Virus record (IMG/VR): IMGVR_UViG_3300008050_000037
Span: 1-64,000 of that record
Source of the DNA: a virus
DNA length: 64,000 nucleotides
Strand: one strand, 5' to 3'
Translations under genes and position numbers: made by a program
Notes under the pieces: generated by a model
What the model was told of the DNA's origin: nothing
The model's database searches: none
What the model saw: the letters and a program-made list of their open reading frames with translations, nothing else
Shown here: positions 39,284 to 47,729 of the stretch, in pieces
How positions within the stretch are numbered: position 1 is the first letter of the stretch
How the letters are laid out: every line of letters starts with the position of its first letter

Positions 39284-39558
39284 TCAGCCTCTATTATACA
39301 TTGGATATAATTTTCCAGCAGCAGCGAAAATGTTTTACCATTGAGGGGGATGTTCTCTAACATTGAATTATTATAAACAATTCGATCTCCTTCTTTCACA
39401 TCAATCTTATATTCACTCGGACAAGCTAAGATTCTTGCGACGCCATATGGCGAAGCTTGTCTATAGCCTTCCGGAAGTAGTATGCTGCACTCTTCTTGTT
39501 CTTCTTCATTAGAGAGTGGTTCAACTAAAAAATAACGATTAGTCGGCTTTATTTTCAC
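39280..39558 (-). CDS. GroES-like co-chaperonin (gp31-type)
   Basis: 92 residues with the start at GTG 39558 (MKIKPTNRYFLVEPLSNEEE) after TTGGAG. The order matches GroES: IKPTNRYFLVEPL, an acidic mobile loop region, SILLPEGY, SPYGVARILAC, VKEGDRIVYNNS and a closing LLLENYIQCIIEAE. The length is that of GroES (97) and T4 gp31. The sequence identity looks low, so the call rests on pattern. It could form the lid of the GroEL-like ring encoded at 21258. The longer frame to 39612 overlaps the upstream gene. Confidence 0.7.
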   Translation of the reverse strand: MKIKPTNRYFLVEPLSNEEEQEECSILLPEGYRQASPYGVARILACPSEYKIDVKEGDRIVYNNSMLENIPLNGKTFSLLLENYIQCIIEAE

Positions 39559-39559
39559 A

Positions 39560-39817
39560 TCAGACTCCAACTTTCTTTGAAAGCTTCTCGTAGATGTCGG
39601 TAAATTGATCAAAATCCTCTCCGGACTTCATCATACGGTAAGCTCTCACGGCAAAACGTAGCTCATCCTTACTTATCCAGCCATTTTCTACATAATTCTT
39701 CTTAAGGTCGCGACGGTGCTCCTTGTACGGCTCCATCTCGTCCTCAACGGCCTTGAAAGCCTTAATAAACTCAACAATATACTCATCACTTGTCTTTTCG
39801 GTTGTCTGGTTAGACAT
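39560..39817 (-). CDS. Conserved phage protein, 85 residues
   Basis: DEYIVEFIKAFKAVEDEMEP, then KEHRRDLKKNYVENGWISKD and ELRFAVRAYRMMK. The charged helix, then a KNYxENGWxxKxELRFAVRAYR core, resembles GapR/DUF2312-like DNA-binding proteins in arrangement (basic helices that sense overwound DNA). I consider it a weak likeness. It lies upstream of the GroES-like gene with an overlap. Confidence 0.55.
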   Translation of the reverse strand: MSNQTTEKTSDEYIVEFIKAFKAVEDEMEPYKEHRRDLKKNYVENGWISKDELRFAVRAYRMMKSGEDFDQFTDIYEKLSKKVGV

Positions 39818-39864
39818 ATATAACTCCTTTTTATATTAACACAATAGTAACTCTTTTTTAAGAG

Positions 39865-41721
39865 TTAAGTAATTTCGCACGCTCCTCCCGAGCATGCTAA
39901 CTCTCCCTGGAGGTCGGTATTATCTTCAAATTCAACAACCTTTGTTAAGTCAACATCACGAAGTGAATCATATAGAACCTGATACTTTTCCTTTGAACAC
40001 TCCTCAAATGGCGGCTGCACATATGTGTGATCTTCATAAGGGAGAACAGAAAGTCCATTATAGCAATCTCTATTGTCCCACATCCACTCTCCAACGTCTG
40101 TCCATTCGTCATTTCTTATTGAAAGAGTCGCAGAAACATTATGTGTATTTTGACCTCGACGGTGGCCGGCTCGAATCCAGCCCTCGGTTACCGCCTTTAT
40201 GCGCTTTAACAGTTGAAGAGTGCTTTCTTTGCGAGTAACCGCAGACGACGGCGCGCTTTGTGGAATAGTAATTACAGCAGTATCATGGGGTCTAAAATAT
40301 TCATCTTCAATTAATTCTGGATGGTGAATCATCAAGTGCGTATAAATTGATTCATTTTTACCAACTCGGACACGACGTAAATAATATTCACTGTGCCACG
40401 GATGAATCCCGCTTGAAGTACCCAGCGCTAAAGATGTAGTACCGGCTGGCTTTACCGTAGTACATCTTGCCGCTGTCTTAACACCAATCAGTTTGGCAAC
40501 TCTAGAGTTTTCCCTCTTCACCGCTTGTGCGGCCTTCTTCATATCTAATTCTGTTACTTTACCAGATGCAATACCAGTCATAGACACCCCAATGAGTGCT
40601 TCTTTTTCAGTTTGTTTCTGCCAAATATCACGTAGATAATGAAAATCTGTATAACCGGCTTGAAGTGTGCCAATCAAAGTCGCAGCCTTAACTCTATTTT
40701 CATATTCTTCTTGCGTCTCAAGATCAGAAGTGTTAACTTCTGTCAAGTTACAGAACTGATATGGACGCAAAGCAATTTCACAACACGGATTCGTTCCCCA
40801 ATCCTTGTCGTTCGAGAAATAAAAGCCAGGTTCGCCAGAACCAGAGGCCTTTACCCTCTCCCAAAGATCCATAAAATACTCTTTTTCAATTCTATGTCTC
40901 AATAAAACTACTGAGTTGTTTGCCCGCCCTCTTTGGGGATTTTCTTCCCACCATCTTCCTGTTTTTGCAGCGAGCATTTCTTCATCGTCTGCCGAAAAAA
41001 GTGAGATAAGAGCAGCACGACGAATCCCCCCGGCAAGAACAGCATCAGCAATGTAGCAAATAATATCATGAACCTCAACAGGTCGTAGTTTGTCACCAGT
41101 TTCTTTCTCCCTTAGTATGCCCTCTATCTTTACCAGGCATTCTCGTAACGGTTGTGGCCCGGGGGCCTTGCCTCCACTAGTAACTAGTAGGGCGCCCTTG
41201 GGGCGGATATCAGAAAAATCAAATCTTATTGGAGTACCCCCAAAAAGATAACTTTTCATCAAGGCTTTGATGGCGTCGGCCCAGCCCTCTATAGAATCAC
41301 CAATCAAATATCGTTTTGTTCTTTTCGATATAGGCTTCTGAATTTCAGGAAGCTTCTCAACGTGGTGCTTCTGTACACTAAATCCAACACCAGTTCCCCC
41401 AAGAAGGAGAAACATTGTTTCACTAAAAGATAGCCAATCATCAATAGGAAGGTAGGCACAATTATAAATACGGTTAGGAGCGACCTCAATTGGCTTACCA
41501 CCGAACTGCATAGATCGCATAGATGGAAGTACTTTCTTGTCGTATACATACTTGTAGGCATTTTCAATTTCCTCCTTAAGCTTTGGGTACTTTTTAAGGT
41601 GCATATTTTTATTTCGTGTAACTAGTTCACTCCAGACTTCTCTTCTCTTCTTGCGCGGTAGAAACCGAGCATACTTCATGTAGACCGTTATATCAGACAA
41701 TATTTTATTTGACAATTCCAT
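39865..41721 (-). CDS. Class II (B12-dependent) ribonucleotide reductase
   Basis: 618 residues, monomeric RTPR/NrdJ type. VLPSMRSMQFGGKPIE, LLLGGTGVGFSVQK, the active-site pattern NPCCEIALRPYQFCNLTEVN (radical Cys and Glu), TTVKPAGTTSLALG, and a C-terminal Cys pair CSGGACEIT that takes electrons from a reductant. It reduces ribonucleotides (NTP-type in the monomer class) with adenosylcobalamin in the cytoplasm, so the host needs to have B12. The glutaredoxin at 20206 may reduce it. The gene overlaps the helicase gene start region by 17 bases. Confidence 0.95.
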   Translation of the reverse strand: MELSNKILSDITVYMKYARFLPRKKRREVWSELVTRNKNMHLKKYPKLKEEIENAYKYVYDKKVLPSMRSMQFGGKPIEVAPNRIYNCAYLPIDDWLSFSETMFLLLGGTGVGFSVQKHHVEKLPEIQKPISKRTKRYLIGDSIEGWADAIKALMKSYLFGGTPIRFDFSDIRPKGALLVTSGGKAPGPQPLRECLVKIEGILREKETGDKLRPVEVHDIICYIADAVLAGGIRRAALISLFSADDEEMLAAKTGRWWEENPQRGRANNSVVLLRHRIEKEYFMDLWERVKASGSGEPGFYFSNDKDWGTNPCCEIALRPYQFCNLTEVNTSDLETQEEYENRVKAATLIGTLQAGYTDFHYLRDIWQKQTEKEALIGVSMTGIASGKVTELDMKKAAQAVKRENSRVAKLIGVKTAARCTTVKPAGTTSLALGTSSGIHPWHSEYYLRRVRVGKNESIYTHLMIHHPELIEDEYFRPHDTAVITIPQSAPSSAVTRKESTLQLLKRIKAVTEGWIRAGHRRGQNTHNVSATLSIRNDEWTDVGEWMWDNRDCYNGLSVLPYEDHTYVQPPFEECSKEKYQVLYDSLRDVDLTKVVEFEDNTDLQGELACSGGACEIT

Positions 41722-43081
41722 TTTGTTTTTCTCCTATGAACTTTTTATATGCCTCTTTTAAGCTTTTTCGTTCTTCTTTCGCGACAGTCATCTTAATGTC
41801 TCCAATGGTTTCATCAGTCTGCTCTAATACTTTTATCTTTACATTACTGGTGTCCATAAAAATAGGAAATATAATACCATCTGGCCCATTCCTATTTTTG
41901 GCGATAAACATTCTACCGGTATTTGCATTTTTATCCCTGATCGTTCTCGATATTGTAAAAATAAAATCAGCAACGAAGCACTTATTAAATGCCTCTGAAA
42001 TAGATTCCATAGTTATAACCTCCGCATTTAAGCCCGAACGATTGGTTTGTGAAGCTGTCCAAATAGGACATTTAAATTCTTGTGCCAAAGCTCTTAATCC
42101 TTCATAAATAGACTCCAACTCTTCTCTTTTCTCCCTAAAACGCGAGGTTGTTTTGAGCAAATCAGCGTAATCTACTAGAATTAAATCGATTTCTTTGTCA
42201 GATTTTTTTAATTTTTCTAAATGTAGGCGCAAAGTATTAACAGAAGCAGATTTTGTTGGGTATTCTTTAATGATTAATTCTCCCTCAACGTCGATGCTAC
42301 TTTCGTATACCGTCTCTTTCAAGGCGTGCAAGTCTTGAAGTTTGATTCCGCTTATACAACTATCATAGCGCTGGCCAGTCCTCTCTTCCGAAAGTTCCAA
42401 AGTGTAGTGTACAACACTCTTCCCCTCTCTTAAAGCAGAGGTACCCAGGTGTGCCAAAACCATAGACTTGCCAGCACCTGTTGGAGCAATAACAACACCC
42501 AGTTCACCCTTACCCAGGCCGCTTTTGCTTATCTTATCAATTTTTTCCCATCCAGTTGTAACGGGATTTCTTGCACGCAGAAGGTACCTGGATTCGAAAT
42601 CTTTCTTAAAGTCATGACCAAAATTATTATCGCTGCCCAACTTAAGGGCACAATCAATAACATCCTTGATCTCATCAAATGAAGAATTTTGTAATAAATC
42701 TACAGACTTAATCATCGCTTCTTTTAACTTTTGCTTCTTGCAAAAGTCTAGAGATGTTTCTTTGATATAGTCACTATCATTTATTTTTCTGATACATGTT
42801 CTGGCGAAATAATCTCGTACTTGTTTTTGTGTCGTTTCATTTTCGCTAGCCAGATCAGTTCTCAAGATACTAGCTACGATATTTTTAGTTGGATGAACTC
42901 CATACTTTTTTCTATAATCAAAAACTTTACTAACAAAAACTCGCAAATACTTCAATTCAAAAAAACTAGTATCTAACACTTCTTCTATTTGATCTGAAAA
43001 AGGACGATCTTCTAGAATTAGATGTACCAGTGTTTCTTGGAAGGACTTGCCGTATTTGGAAAAACCAATTTCTTCGGTCAT
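41705..43081 (-). CDS. Replicative DNA helicase (DnaB/gp41 family)
   Basis: 458 residues. Helicase domain: APTGAGKSMVLAHLG (Walker A), LILVDYADLL (Walker B) and WTASQTNRSGLN (arginine/H3 region), with a preceding helical N-domain (about 1-160). Homohexameric 5'-3' helicase that would unwind the fork for the DnaE-type polymerase. The promoter TTGACA-17-TATATT is just upstream (43106-43134). No separate primase gene is found in the window. Confidence 0.92.
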   Translation of the reverse strand: MTEEIGFSKYGKSFQETLVHLILEDRPFSDQIEEVLDTSFFELKYLRVFVSKVFDYRKKYGVHPTKNIVASILRTDLASENETTQKQVRDYFARTCIRKINDSDYIKETSLDFCKKQKLKEAMIKSVDLLQNSSFDEIKDVIDCALKLGSDNNFGHDFKKDFESRYLLRARNPVTTGWEKIDKISKSGLGKGELGVVIAPTGAGKSMVLAHLGTSALREGKSVVHYTLELSEERTGQRYDSCISGIKLQDLHALKETVYESSIDVEGELIIKEYPTKSASVNTLRLHLEKLKKSDKEIDLILVDYADLLKTTSRFREKREELESIYEGLRALAQEFKCPIWTASQTNRSGLNAEVITMESISEAFNKCFVADFIFTISRTIRDKNANTGRMFIAKNRNGPDGIIFPIFMDTSNVKIKVLEQTDETIGDIKMTVAKEERKSLKEAYKKFIGEKQNGIVK

Positions 43082-43105
43082 CTGTGCCTCACCACTGTTT
43101 GTTAT

Positions 43106-43134
43106 AATATATTATCGAATATACTAATTGTCAA
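43106..43134 (-). promoter_or_regulatory. Sigma70-type promoter before helicase
   Basis: Minus-strand TTGACA, 17 bases, TATATT. The TTGACA lies in the last codons of the 5' nuclease gene and the -10 lies before the helicase ATG (43081). Confidence 0.6.
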
Positions 43135-44089
43135 TAACAATTCTTCTGAAACACGCTTGAAGTTCTAGCCAATCTAGATCGCCAAAGCCGTCATTTGTCA
43201 TATGTTTAATAACTTCGGTCTTGTTGAAGGTTATGTCTGCATTTTTGATTGTTTCTCGAATCGTTTTTTTAGCATCGATATTTAAACTTGGAGTATACAA
43301 CTGCATCATCTGGTAGTTTCTTTCCAAAATGTTCGTTTTGGAAACTACGTTTCGATAAACTTTTAGTTCATTTTCTCGGAGCTGATCTTTAGAGTATGTT
43401 ACGATGTCAGCTATGGTTTTGCTCTCCTCTTCAACCAGAAAAGGAAATCTTTTACTAACTGTTTTCAGGCCACAATTACCAATACCTTCTAAGTTATCAG
43501 ACTTGTCTCCTGCCATAGCTCTAGCTAGCGCAAAATTGTTTGGATGAATTCCAAATCTCTCAACAATATTTCTTTTGTTTAAAACTTCTTTTTGGATGGG
43601 ACGATACAAAACCGTTTCTCCATTCAAGAGTTGAAGAAAGTCTTTGTCGCTTGAGACTATTATCTTTTGCGATCCCTCTAACTGTGGAAGATTAGAAATA
43701 TATGCTATAATATCATCAGCCTCAACTCCACTAAAAATTAACTGTATGACCGGCATGTTGTTGAAGTATTCAACAATGCGTTGCATTTGCCAAATTTTAT
43801 TTGATTTTTCTTCATTCTCTGTAAGAGTTCTGATATCTCGATTTAAGCGCAGCGGTTTTCGGCCGGCCTTATAATCCTTTTTCATTAACTTACGTTTCTT
43901 TGATCCGCCTTCTCCATCCCAACAAATAATAATCTTATCCGGCTTAGTTTCACGACAAATCTTTTGTAAAGATTTGACGGTACCGACTAGGCCGCCAATT
44001 GGCTGGCCGTTATTTGAAAGAGACGGGTTGACGATGTAAGAACGAAAAAATAAATTTAATTGATCTATTAACAGTATTCTTTTAGGCAA
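43124..44089 (-). CDS. FEN-type 5' nuclease (T4 Rnh-like)
   Basis: 321 residues. The N-terminal LLIDQLNLFFRS, then IICWDG, VEADDIIAYISN, VSSDKDFLQLLNG and GDKSDNLEGIGNCGLKT (helix-3-turn-helix) are the acidic metal sites of the PIN-like 5' nuclease fold. It removes RNA primers and flaps at the lagging strand. Length and order match T4 RNase H. Confidence 0.92.
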   Translation of the reverse strand: MPKRILLIDQLNLFFRSYIVNPSLSNNGQPIGGLVGTVKSLQKICRETKPDKIIICWDGEGGSKKRKLMKKDYKAGRKPLRLNRDIRTLTENEEKSNKIWQMQRIVEYFNNMPVIQLIFSGVEADDIIAYISNLPQLEGSQKIIVSSDKDFLQLLNGETVLYRPIQKEVLNKRNIVERFGIHPNNFALARAMAGDKSDNLEGIGNCGLKTVSKRFPFLVEEESKTIADIVTYSKDQLRENELKVYRNVVSKTNILERNYQMMQLYTPSLNIDAKKTIRETIKNADITFNKTEVIKHMTNDGFGDLDWLELQACFRRIVIDN

Positions 44090-44100
44090 TATTATTCTCT

Positions 44101-44439
44101 TTAGTTCTCTCTAAACTCTACTTTGCTAACGGTTAGCACACGAAAAGAGTATACGCCATCAATTTTACGAGCTTGTTGGCTTATTTCTTTTAAGTCCTCG
44201 GACAAAGATTCTTTAATTCTTAAAAATTTAATACGCAGTTTAGCCTGTTCTTTATAAAGAGATAAGGGTTTCGCCGGGCCTATGACAGCAACGATCGTTA
44301 TTTTACATACCGCTCGTATTTGATCTAATATTTCTGTTAAATTCTTTTCTCTGTTGGAGTCTAACATCACAAGAGCTTCATAGAAATCTCTTTCCAAAGC
44401 TTCATAAACCAAGTCTTTAATTATTTTTTTATATTTCAT
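44101..44439 (-). CDS. Hypothetical protein, 112 residues
   Basis: MKYKKIIKDLVYEALERDFY, then ILDQIRAVCKITIVAVIGPA, KLRIKFLRIKESL and GVYSFRVLTVSKVEF. An alpha/beta domain of ferredoxin-like appearance, with the helical start of a small nucleic-acid-associated protein. I do not recognise it. It follows the deaminase gene by about 40 bases. Confidence 0.6.
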   Translation of the reverse strand: MKYKKIIKDLVYEALERDFYEALVMLDSNREKNLTEILDQIRAVCKITIVAVIGPAKPLSLYKEQAKLRIKFLRIKESLSEDLKEISQQARKIDGVYSFRVLTVSKVEFREN

Positions 44440-44481
44440 TATCGTCTCTCAGTAATTAATTAGTCAGCTTTTGCCATAAAC

Positions 44482-44934
44482 TTATAATTTGTAAGATCTT
44501 ATTTCTCTATCTCCGGCGGTGTATATCACCTTCTTTACTCCGCAGTGCTTGAGTACTTCGTGGCACATTAGACAAGGCTTGGATAATCTATACTCACCCT
44601 TCCTATTAATCCTTGTAACATAAACTGTGGCGCCACTAGTCTTCGACTTATTAACTCCCATAATGCAGCCAATTTCTGCATGATGTGTGGCGTGGCCACG
44701 ATCCGGTCGTCTGAACCTGTTACCAAGAGAATTAAACTTGTCCTTATTAAAGGATGTGTTCAATACAGAGCCTCCCTTGACCAAGACGGCGCCGTGCTTT
44801 ATCTTGCCATAGGTGCTTTGTGTTGCCATACTCTTTGCCATCTCTATAAAACGTTGTTGTCTACGAGATGGTTCAAGTAAAAAATCAGCAATATAATTCC
44901 TGTCCTTAAACGGCTTATCATCCTCCTTGTTCAT
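44482..44934 (-). CDS. Cytidine/deoxycytidylate deaminase family protein
   Basis: 150 residues with the start at ATG 44934 after GGAGAG. HHAEIGCIMGV (HAE) and SKPCLMCHEVLKHCG (PCxxC) are the zinc site; AGDREIRS ends the fold. Likely a dCMP deaminase that gives dUMP for ThyX, though the C-terminus is shorter than in T4 Cd. Other base-deaminase substrates are possible. Confidence 0.85.
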   Translation of the reverse strand: MNKEDDKPFKDRNYIADFLLEPSRRQQRFIEMAKSMATQSTYGKIKHGAVLVKGGSVLNTSFNKDKFNSLGNRFRRPDRGHATHHAEIGCIMGVNKSKTSGATVYVTRINRKGEYRLSKPCLMCHEVLKHCGVKKVIYTAGDREIRSYKL

Positions 44935-44990
44935 TGTGCTCTCCATTAATTAAAGAGTAGGCACACTACTATCATTGTAAAGATAATAAT

Positions 44991-45287
44991 CTAATATCTT
45001 ACAATAATACGACGATGGTGCCGATGATGATGATATGCTCTGTTTGGCGACCTATATATATAGTGATGAATCCGGCCGCGCTTGTTATATACTGGAATTG
45101 AATTTGGTGAAATTTGACGAGTGGCCCTGGCGTGGGAAGACCCGGGATGGCCATAGTGCGCTTGGGTTGCGCTATGGCCACCATATATATGTCCGGACGG
45201 GCGATACGAATTATAATCATCCGCGTATACATAACGCGTGCATGAAGATATCATAGCAAAACAAATTAAAATTATAAACTTATTCAT
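44991..45287 (-). CDS. His-rich lipoprotein-like protein
   Basis: 98 residues. MNKFIILICFAMISSC is a signal-like segment ending in a plausible lipobox (ISSC). The mature part is rich in His, Tyr, Ser and Gly (HIYGGHSATQAHYGHPGS) with an Arg/His tail (HHHRHHRRIIVRY), suggesting metal or surface binding. The stop of the recombinase gene overlaps its start. Function unknown. Confidence 0.65.
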   Translation of the reverse strand: MNKFIILICFAMISSCTRYVYADDYNSYRPSGHIYGGHSATQAHYGHPGSSHARATRQISPNSIPVYNKRGRIHHYIYRSPNRAYHHHRHHRRIIVRY

Positions 45288-46399
45288 TTTTCTTCCCCAT
45301 CTATATCATAATATTCTGATGCGTCACCGACACGATCCTTGAATTTCAATATAATCTCTCTATCCATAATGTCAAGTACCCTGCTCTTAAATTTCTCACT
45401 TTGAAGCTTCTCCTTCCACTTTGATGCTTGAAACTTTTCACTACTACCATCTTCATATGTTAGATTATACCAGGCGCCGGCTTGTTTTATACTTTCTGTA
45501 CCCTTTATGGCTTCAAACCAGCTTTCTTCATCTTGAATAAAAATATCTCCACCCCAAAGAATTTTGAAAGTGCATTGACGACCTTGTGTACCAAAGCGAC
45601 TTTTCTTGAGTGTACATTTAACTTCAGATCCAACCCTGAAGCCGCGGCCATCCGTTATGAAAGAAGCCTTTGCTTTACGACCCGTAAGCCATATGCGTAA
45701 TGAATAAGCATACGTTAATGCTTTTCCGCCCGGGGTCACATAAGGTGTAGTCATCGCTTCAGCTATATTATTTGTAATATTAGTCTTAAGTTGGTTTAAG
45801 ACCAAGAGCGTTGACTTGGAGTTGGCAATTGGTACCGTTAGTTTTGACATCCCTTTCGAAAGGATCCTCGCTTTGACAGCCATAGAAGATTGTGGATTAA
45901 AATCTCCCTCTATATCACTTATAGCTGGTGTGAGAGCCAAACTATCCCAAATAAATAACATTTTGTTTTCATTAGATCCAAGCAGCTCTTCTATTGTTTC
46001 TAAGACAAATTCAACACTTTGTGCTTGTACATATAAAAGCTTATCTAGATCACACCCAGCCTTCTCCAAGAAACTTGGATCAATAGCAGATTCTGAATCG
46101 AAATAAATTACATCAATATCCATTTTCTGAGCATTGGCTGCAACTTGTGCTGCCATATAAGATTTACCACTACTCTCCAGGCCAGCAATTTCAACAATTT
46201 TTCCTACTGGAACTCCAGCCAATTGTCCTCGACATATTATGCTATCAAGCCAGCGTGAACCAGTGGGAATCCAGTCTTTAACTTCAGTTGGGTTATCTTC
46301 CCTCAAATTATGTGCGACGGTCACACCCACCTTTTTGTTGATGAGGTTGCGCATTTCATTTAAGTTTAGTCTTCCAAGTTTATTCGGCTTCTTCGCCAC
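45284..46399 (-). CDS. RecA/UvsX-type recombinase
   Basis: 371 residues. GLESSGKSYMAAQVA (Walker A), MLFIWDSLAL (Walker B) and VLNQLKTNITNN (L1/L2 region) in the RecA order, with an N-terminal helical part and an acidic C-terminus. It drives homologous pairing on ssDNA and would work with the gp32-like SSB encoded upstream. It resembles phage UvsX more than bacterial RecA in the loop set. Confidence 0.92.
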   Translation of the reverse strand: MAKKPNKLGRLNLNEMRNLINKKVGVTVAHNLREDNPTEVKDWIPTGSRWLDSIICRGQLAGVPVGKIVEIAGLESSGKSYMAAQVAANAQKMDIDVIYFDSESAIDPSFLEKAGCDLDKLLYVQAQSVEFVLETIEELLGSNENKMLFIWDSLALTPAISDIEGDFNPQSSMAVKARILSKGMSKLTVPIANSKSTLLVLNQLKTNITNNIAEAMTTPYVTPGGKALTYAYSLRIWLTGRKAKASFITDGRGFRVGSEVKCTLKKSRFGTQGRQCTFKILWGGDIFIQDEESWFEAIKGTESIKQAGAWYNLTYEDGSSEKFQASKWKEKLQSEKFKSRVLDIMDREIILKFKDRVGDASEYYDIDGEEK

Positions 46400-46838
46400 T
46401 TGTCGCCTCGGTATTCTTTACTTCTACCAGCTCAACTTCAAAATTAAGATCTTTTCCAGACAATGGGTGGTTGTGATCTAGTACAACTTCGTCATCGTCA
46501 ACAGATGATATAGTTGCTAAAATAGTTTTACCGAGTGTGTTTTTTCCCATAACTCTGCCGCCGACAATAAATTCAAAATCTTTCGGAAATGCAGACTTGG
46601 GTACATTAACAACAGCTGCTTGGTTGGGATCGCCATAAGCATTCTCCAGTCTAAATGACCTAGATTCGCCGACAAGCATGCCAGTAATTTCTTCCTCAAA
46701 GCCGGGTACCATATTTCCTGCTCCCATTTTGAAATCAAGCGTTTGATCTCGTGACAGCGAATCATCAAAAACCGTTCCGTCATCAAGAGTTCCTTTGTAA
46801 TGAAGTCTTACTTCACTTCCATTTTCTACTTTACTCAT
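46380..46838 (-). CDS. SlyD-like FKBP prolyl isomerase
   Basis: 152 residues with the start at ATG 46838 after AAGGAA. GSEVRLHYKGTLDDGTVFDD, then VPGFEEEITGMLVGE, an inserted flap domain (YGDPNQAAVVNVPKSAFPKD) and DHNHPLSGKDLNFEVELVEV; this is the SlyD type (FKBP with insert-in-flap). It catalyses Pro isomerisation and can hold unfolded proteins. The tail is acidic without the Cys/His metal tail of E. coli SlyD. Confidence 0.92.
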   Translation of the reverse strand: MSKVENGSEVRLHYKGTLDDGTVFDDSLSRDQTLDFKMGAGNMVPGFEEEITGMLVGESRSFRLENAYGDPNQAAVVNVPKSAFPKDFEFIVGGRVMGKNTLGKTILATISSVDDDEVVLDHNHPLSGKDLNFEVELVEVKNTEATSGEEAE

Positions 46839-46861
46839 TATATTTTCCTTTTTTATAGAGT

Positions 46862-46885
46862 GAGGCACCTATAACCCCGTGCCTC
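46862..46885 (-). promoter_or_regulatory. Hairpin between SSB and prolyl isomerase genes
   Basis: A perfect 7-bp stem, GAGGCAC/GTGCCTC, with a 10-base loop lies between the SSB stop and the isomerase start. No T run follows, so it is not a classical terminator; it may be a processing or translation-control site. Confidence 0.4.
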
Positions 46886-46903
46886 CCTGCGGACATAAGC
46901 AAC

Positions 46904-47629
46904 CTATGAAAGAAGCTCAGCAAAAGCCTTGTCTACGGCGTTACCGCCTGATGCAGGAGCAGGGGCTTCAACCTGCGCATCCTCTCCCAGCAAAAACTCA
47001 TCAAGCATTTCTTGAACCTGTGCCGGAGTTTTACGCTCGAAGAGCGTTGTAAAATCAGGGATCGAGTCCAACAATTGTGCTGTAGTTTCAGCACTCTTTG
47101 TCATTGGCGACGGCCGACGGCGTGGCGTAATGCTGGTTTGTGGAAACTGAGCGCCGGGAGGCTTACCGTAATTAATAGTTAAATCGGTACCATCTTCGGT
47201 ATCTGTAATATCTCCGTAATCCGGATTGAGAACCAGGTTAAGTAACTCTGCATATGCAGTCTTACCAAATCCCCAAACACGCACGCCCTTCTCTTCCTCT
47301 CCTCTCACAAGGACAGGGGCAAAAAAGCGCTGGCGCGCAGAAAGATTCTTTGCCATCTTAATGCTCTCTTCCGTACCCTCATTCCAGAGTTGACGTACGA
47401 ATGAATCAAGCGGATCATCCTCTCCAAAATTCTTCTTAGGGCTAAGGAAGCCAGGGTTCTTACCTACATTGTAGTGGAACCAGTACTCCCTAAACGGATC
47501 ACCGTCCGAGGTGGGAACAATACGAATAGTTGTTTCCCCATCTTGAGGTCTCCAAAAAGTATCTCGGTTACCATTTTTGTTTTGAAGGGCTTCTGCCTTC
47601 GCTCTCATTTTGTCCATATCTAAAGCCAT
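46904..47629 (-). CDS. gp32-like single-stranded DNA-binding protein
   Basis: 241 residues. ALDMDKMRAKAEALQNKNGN, then FWRPQDGETTIRIVPTSDGD, PFREYWFHYNV and an OB-fold core with aromatic residues; the C-terminal region ends in a short acidic-hydrophobic tail (DKAFAELLS), as in other SSBs. The Cys zinc cluster of T4 gp32 is absent. It coats ssDNA for the recombinase and polymerase. Confidence 0.85.
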   Translation of the reverse strand: MALDMDKMRAKAEALQNKNGNRDTFWRPQDGETTIRIVPTSDGDPFREYWFHYNVGKNPGFLSPKKNFGEDDPLDSFVRQLWNEGTEESIKMAKNLSARQRFFAPVLVRGEEEKGVRVWGFGKTAYAELLNLVLNPDYGDITDTEDGTDLTINYGKPPGAQFPQTSITPRRRPSPMTKSAETTAQLLDSIPDFTTLFERKTPAQVQEMLDEFLLGEDAQVEAPAPASGGNAVDKAFAELLS

Positions 47630-47692
47630 TATATTCTCCTTTTTTCTTAGATAGAGTCAGTCTGATTAATCTCTCAAACTGCTGTTACATAC

Positions 47693-47720
47693 ATTATACT
47701 CACTATGAGCAAAAAGTAAA
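47693..47720 (-). promoter_or_regulatory. Sigma70-like promoter before SSB
   Basis: Minus-strand TTTACT, 16 bases, TATAAT, in the 100-base gap (47630-47729). The -35 is one of the poorer matches, but the -10 is perfect. Confidence 0.55.
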
Positions 47721-47729
47721 CATTTAAAT

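Noticed and set aside
39851-39866. Hairpin AACTCTT/AAGAGTT between the RNR gene and the 39560 gene
   Set aside because: Weak AT-rich stem without a T run on the transcribed strand.
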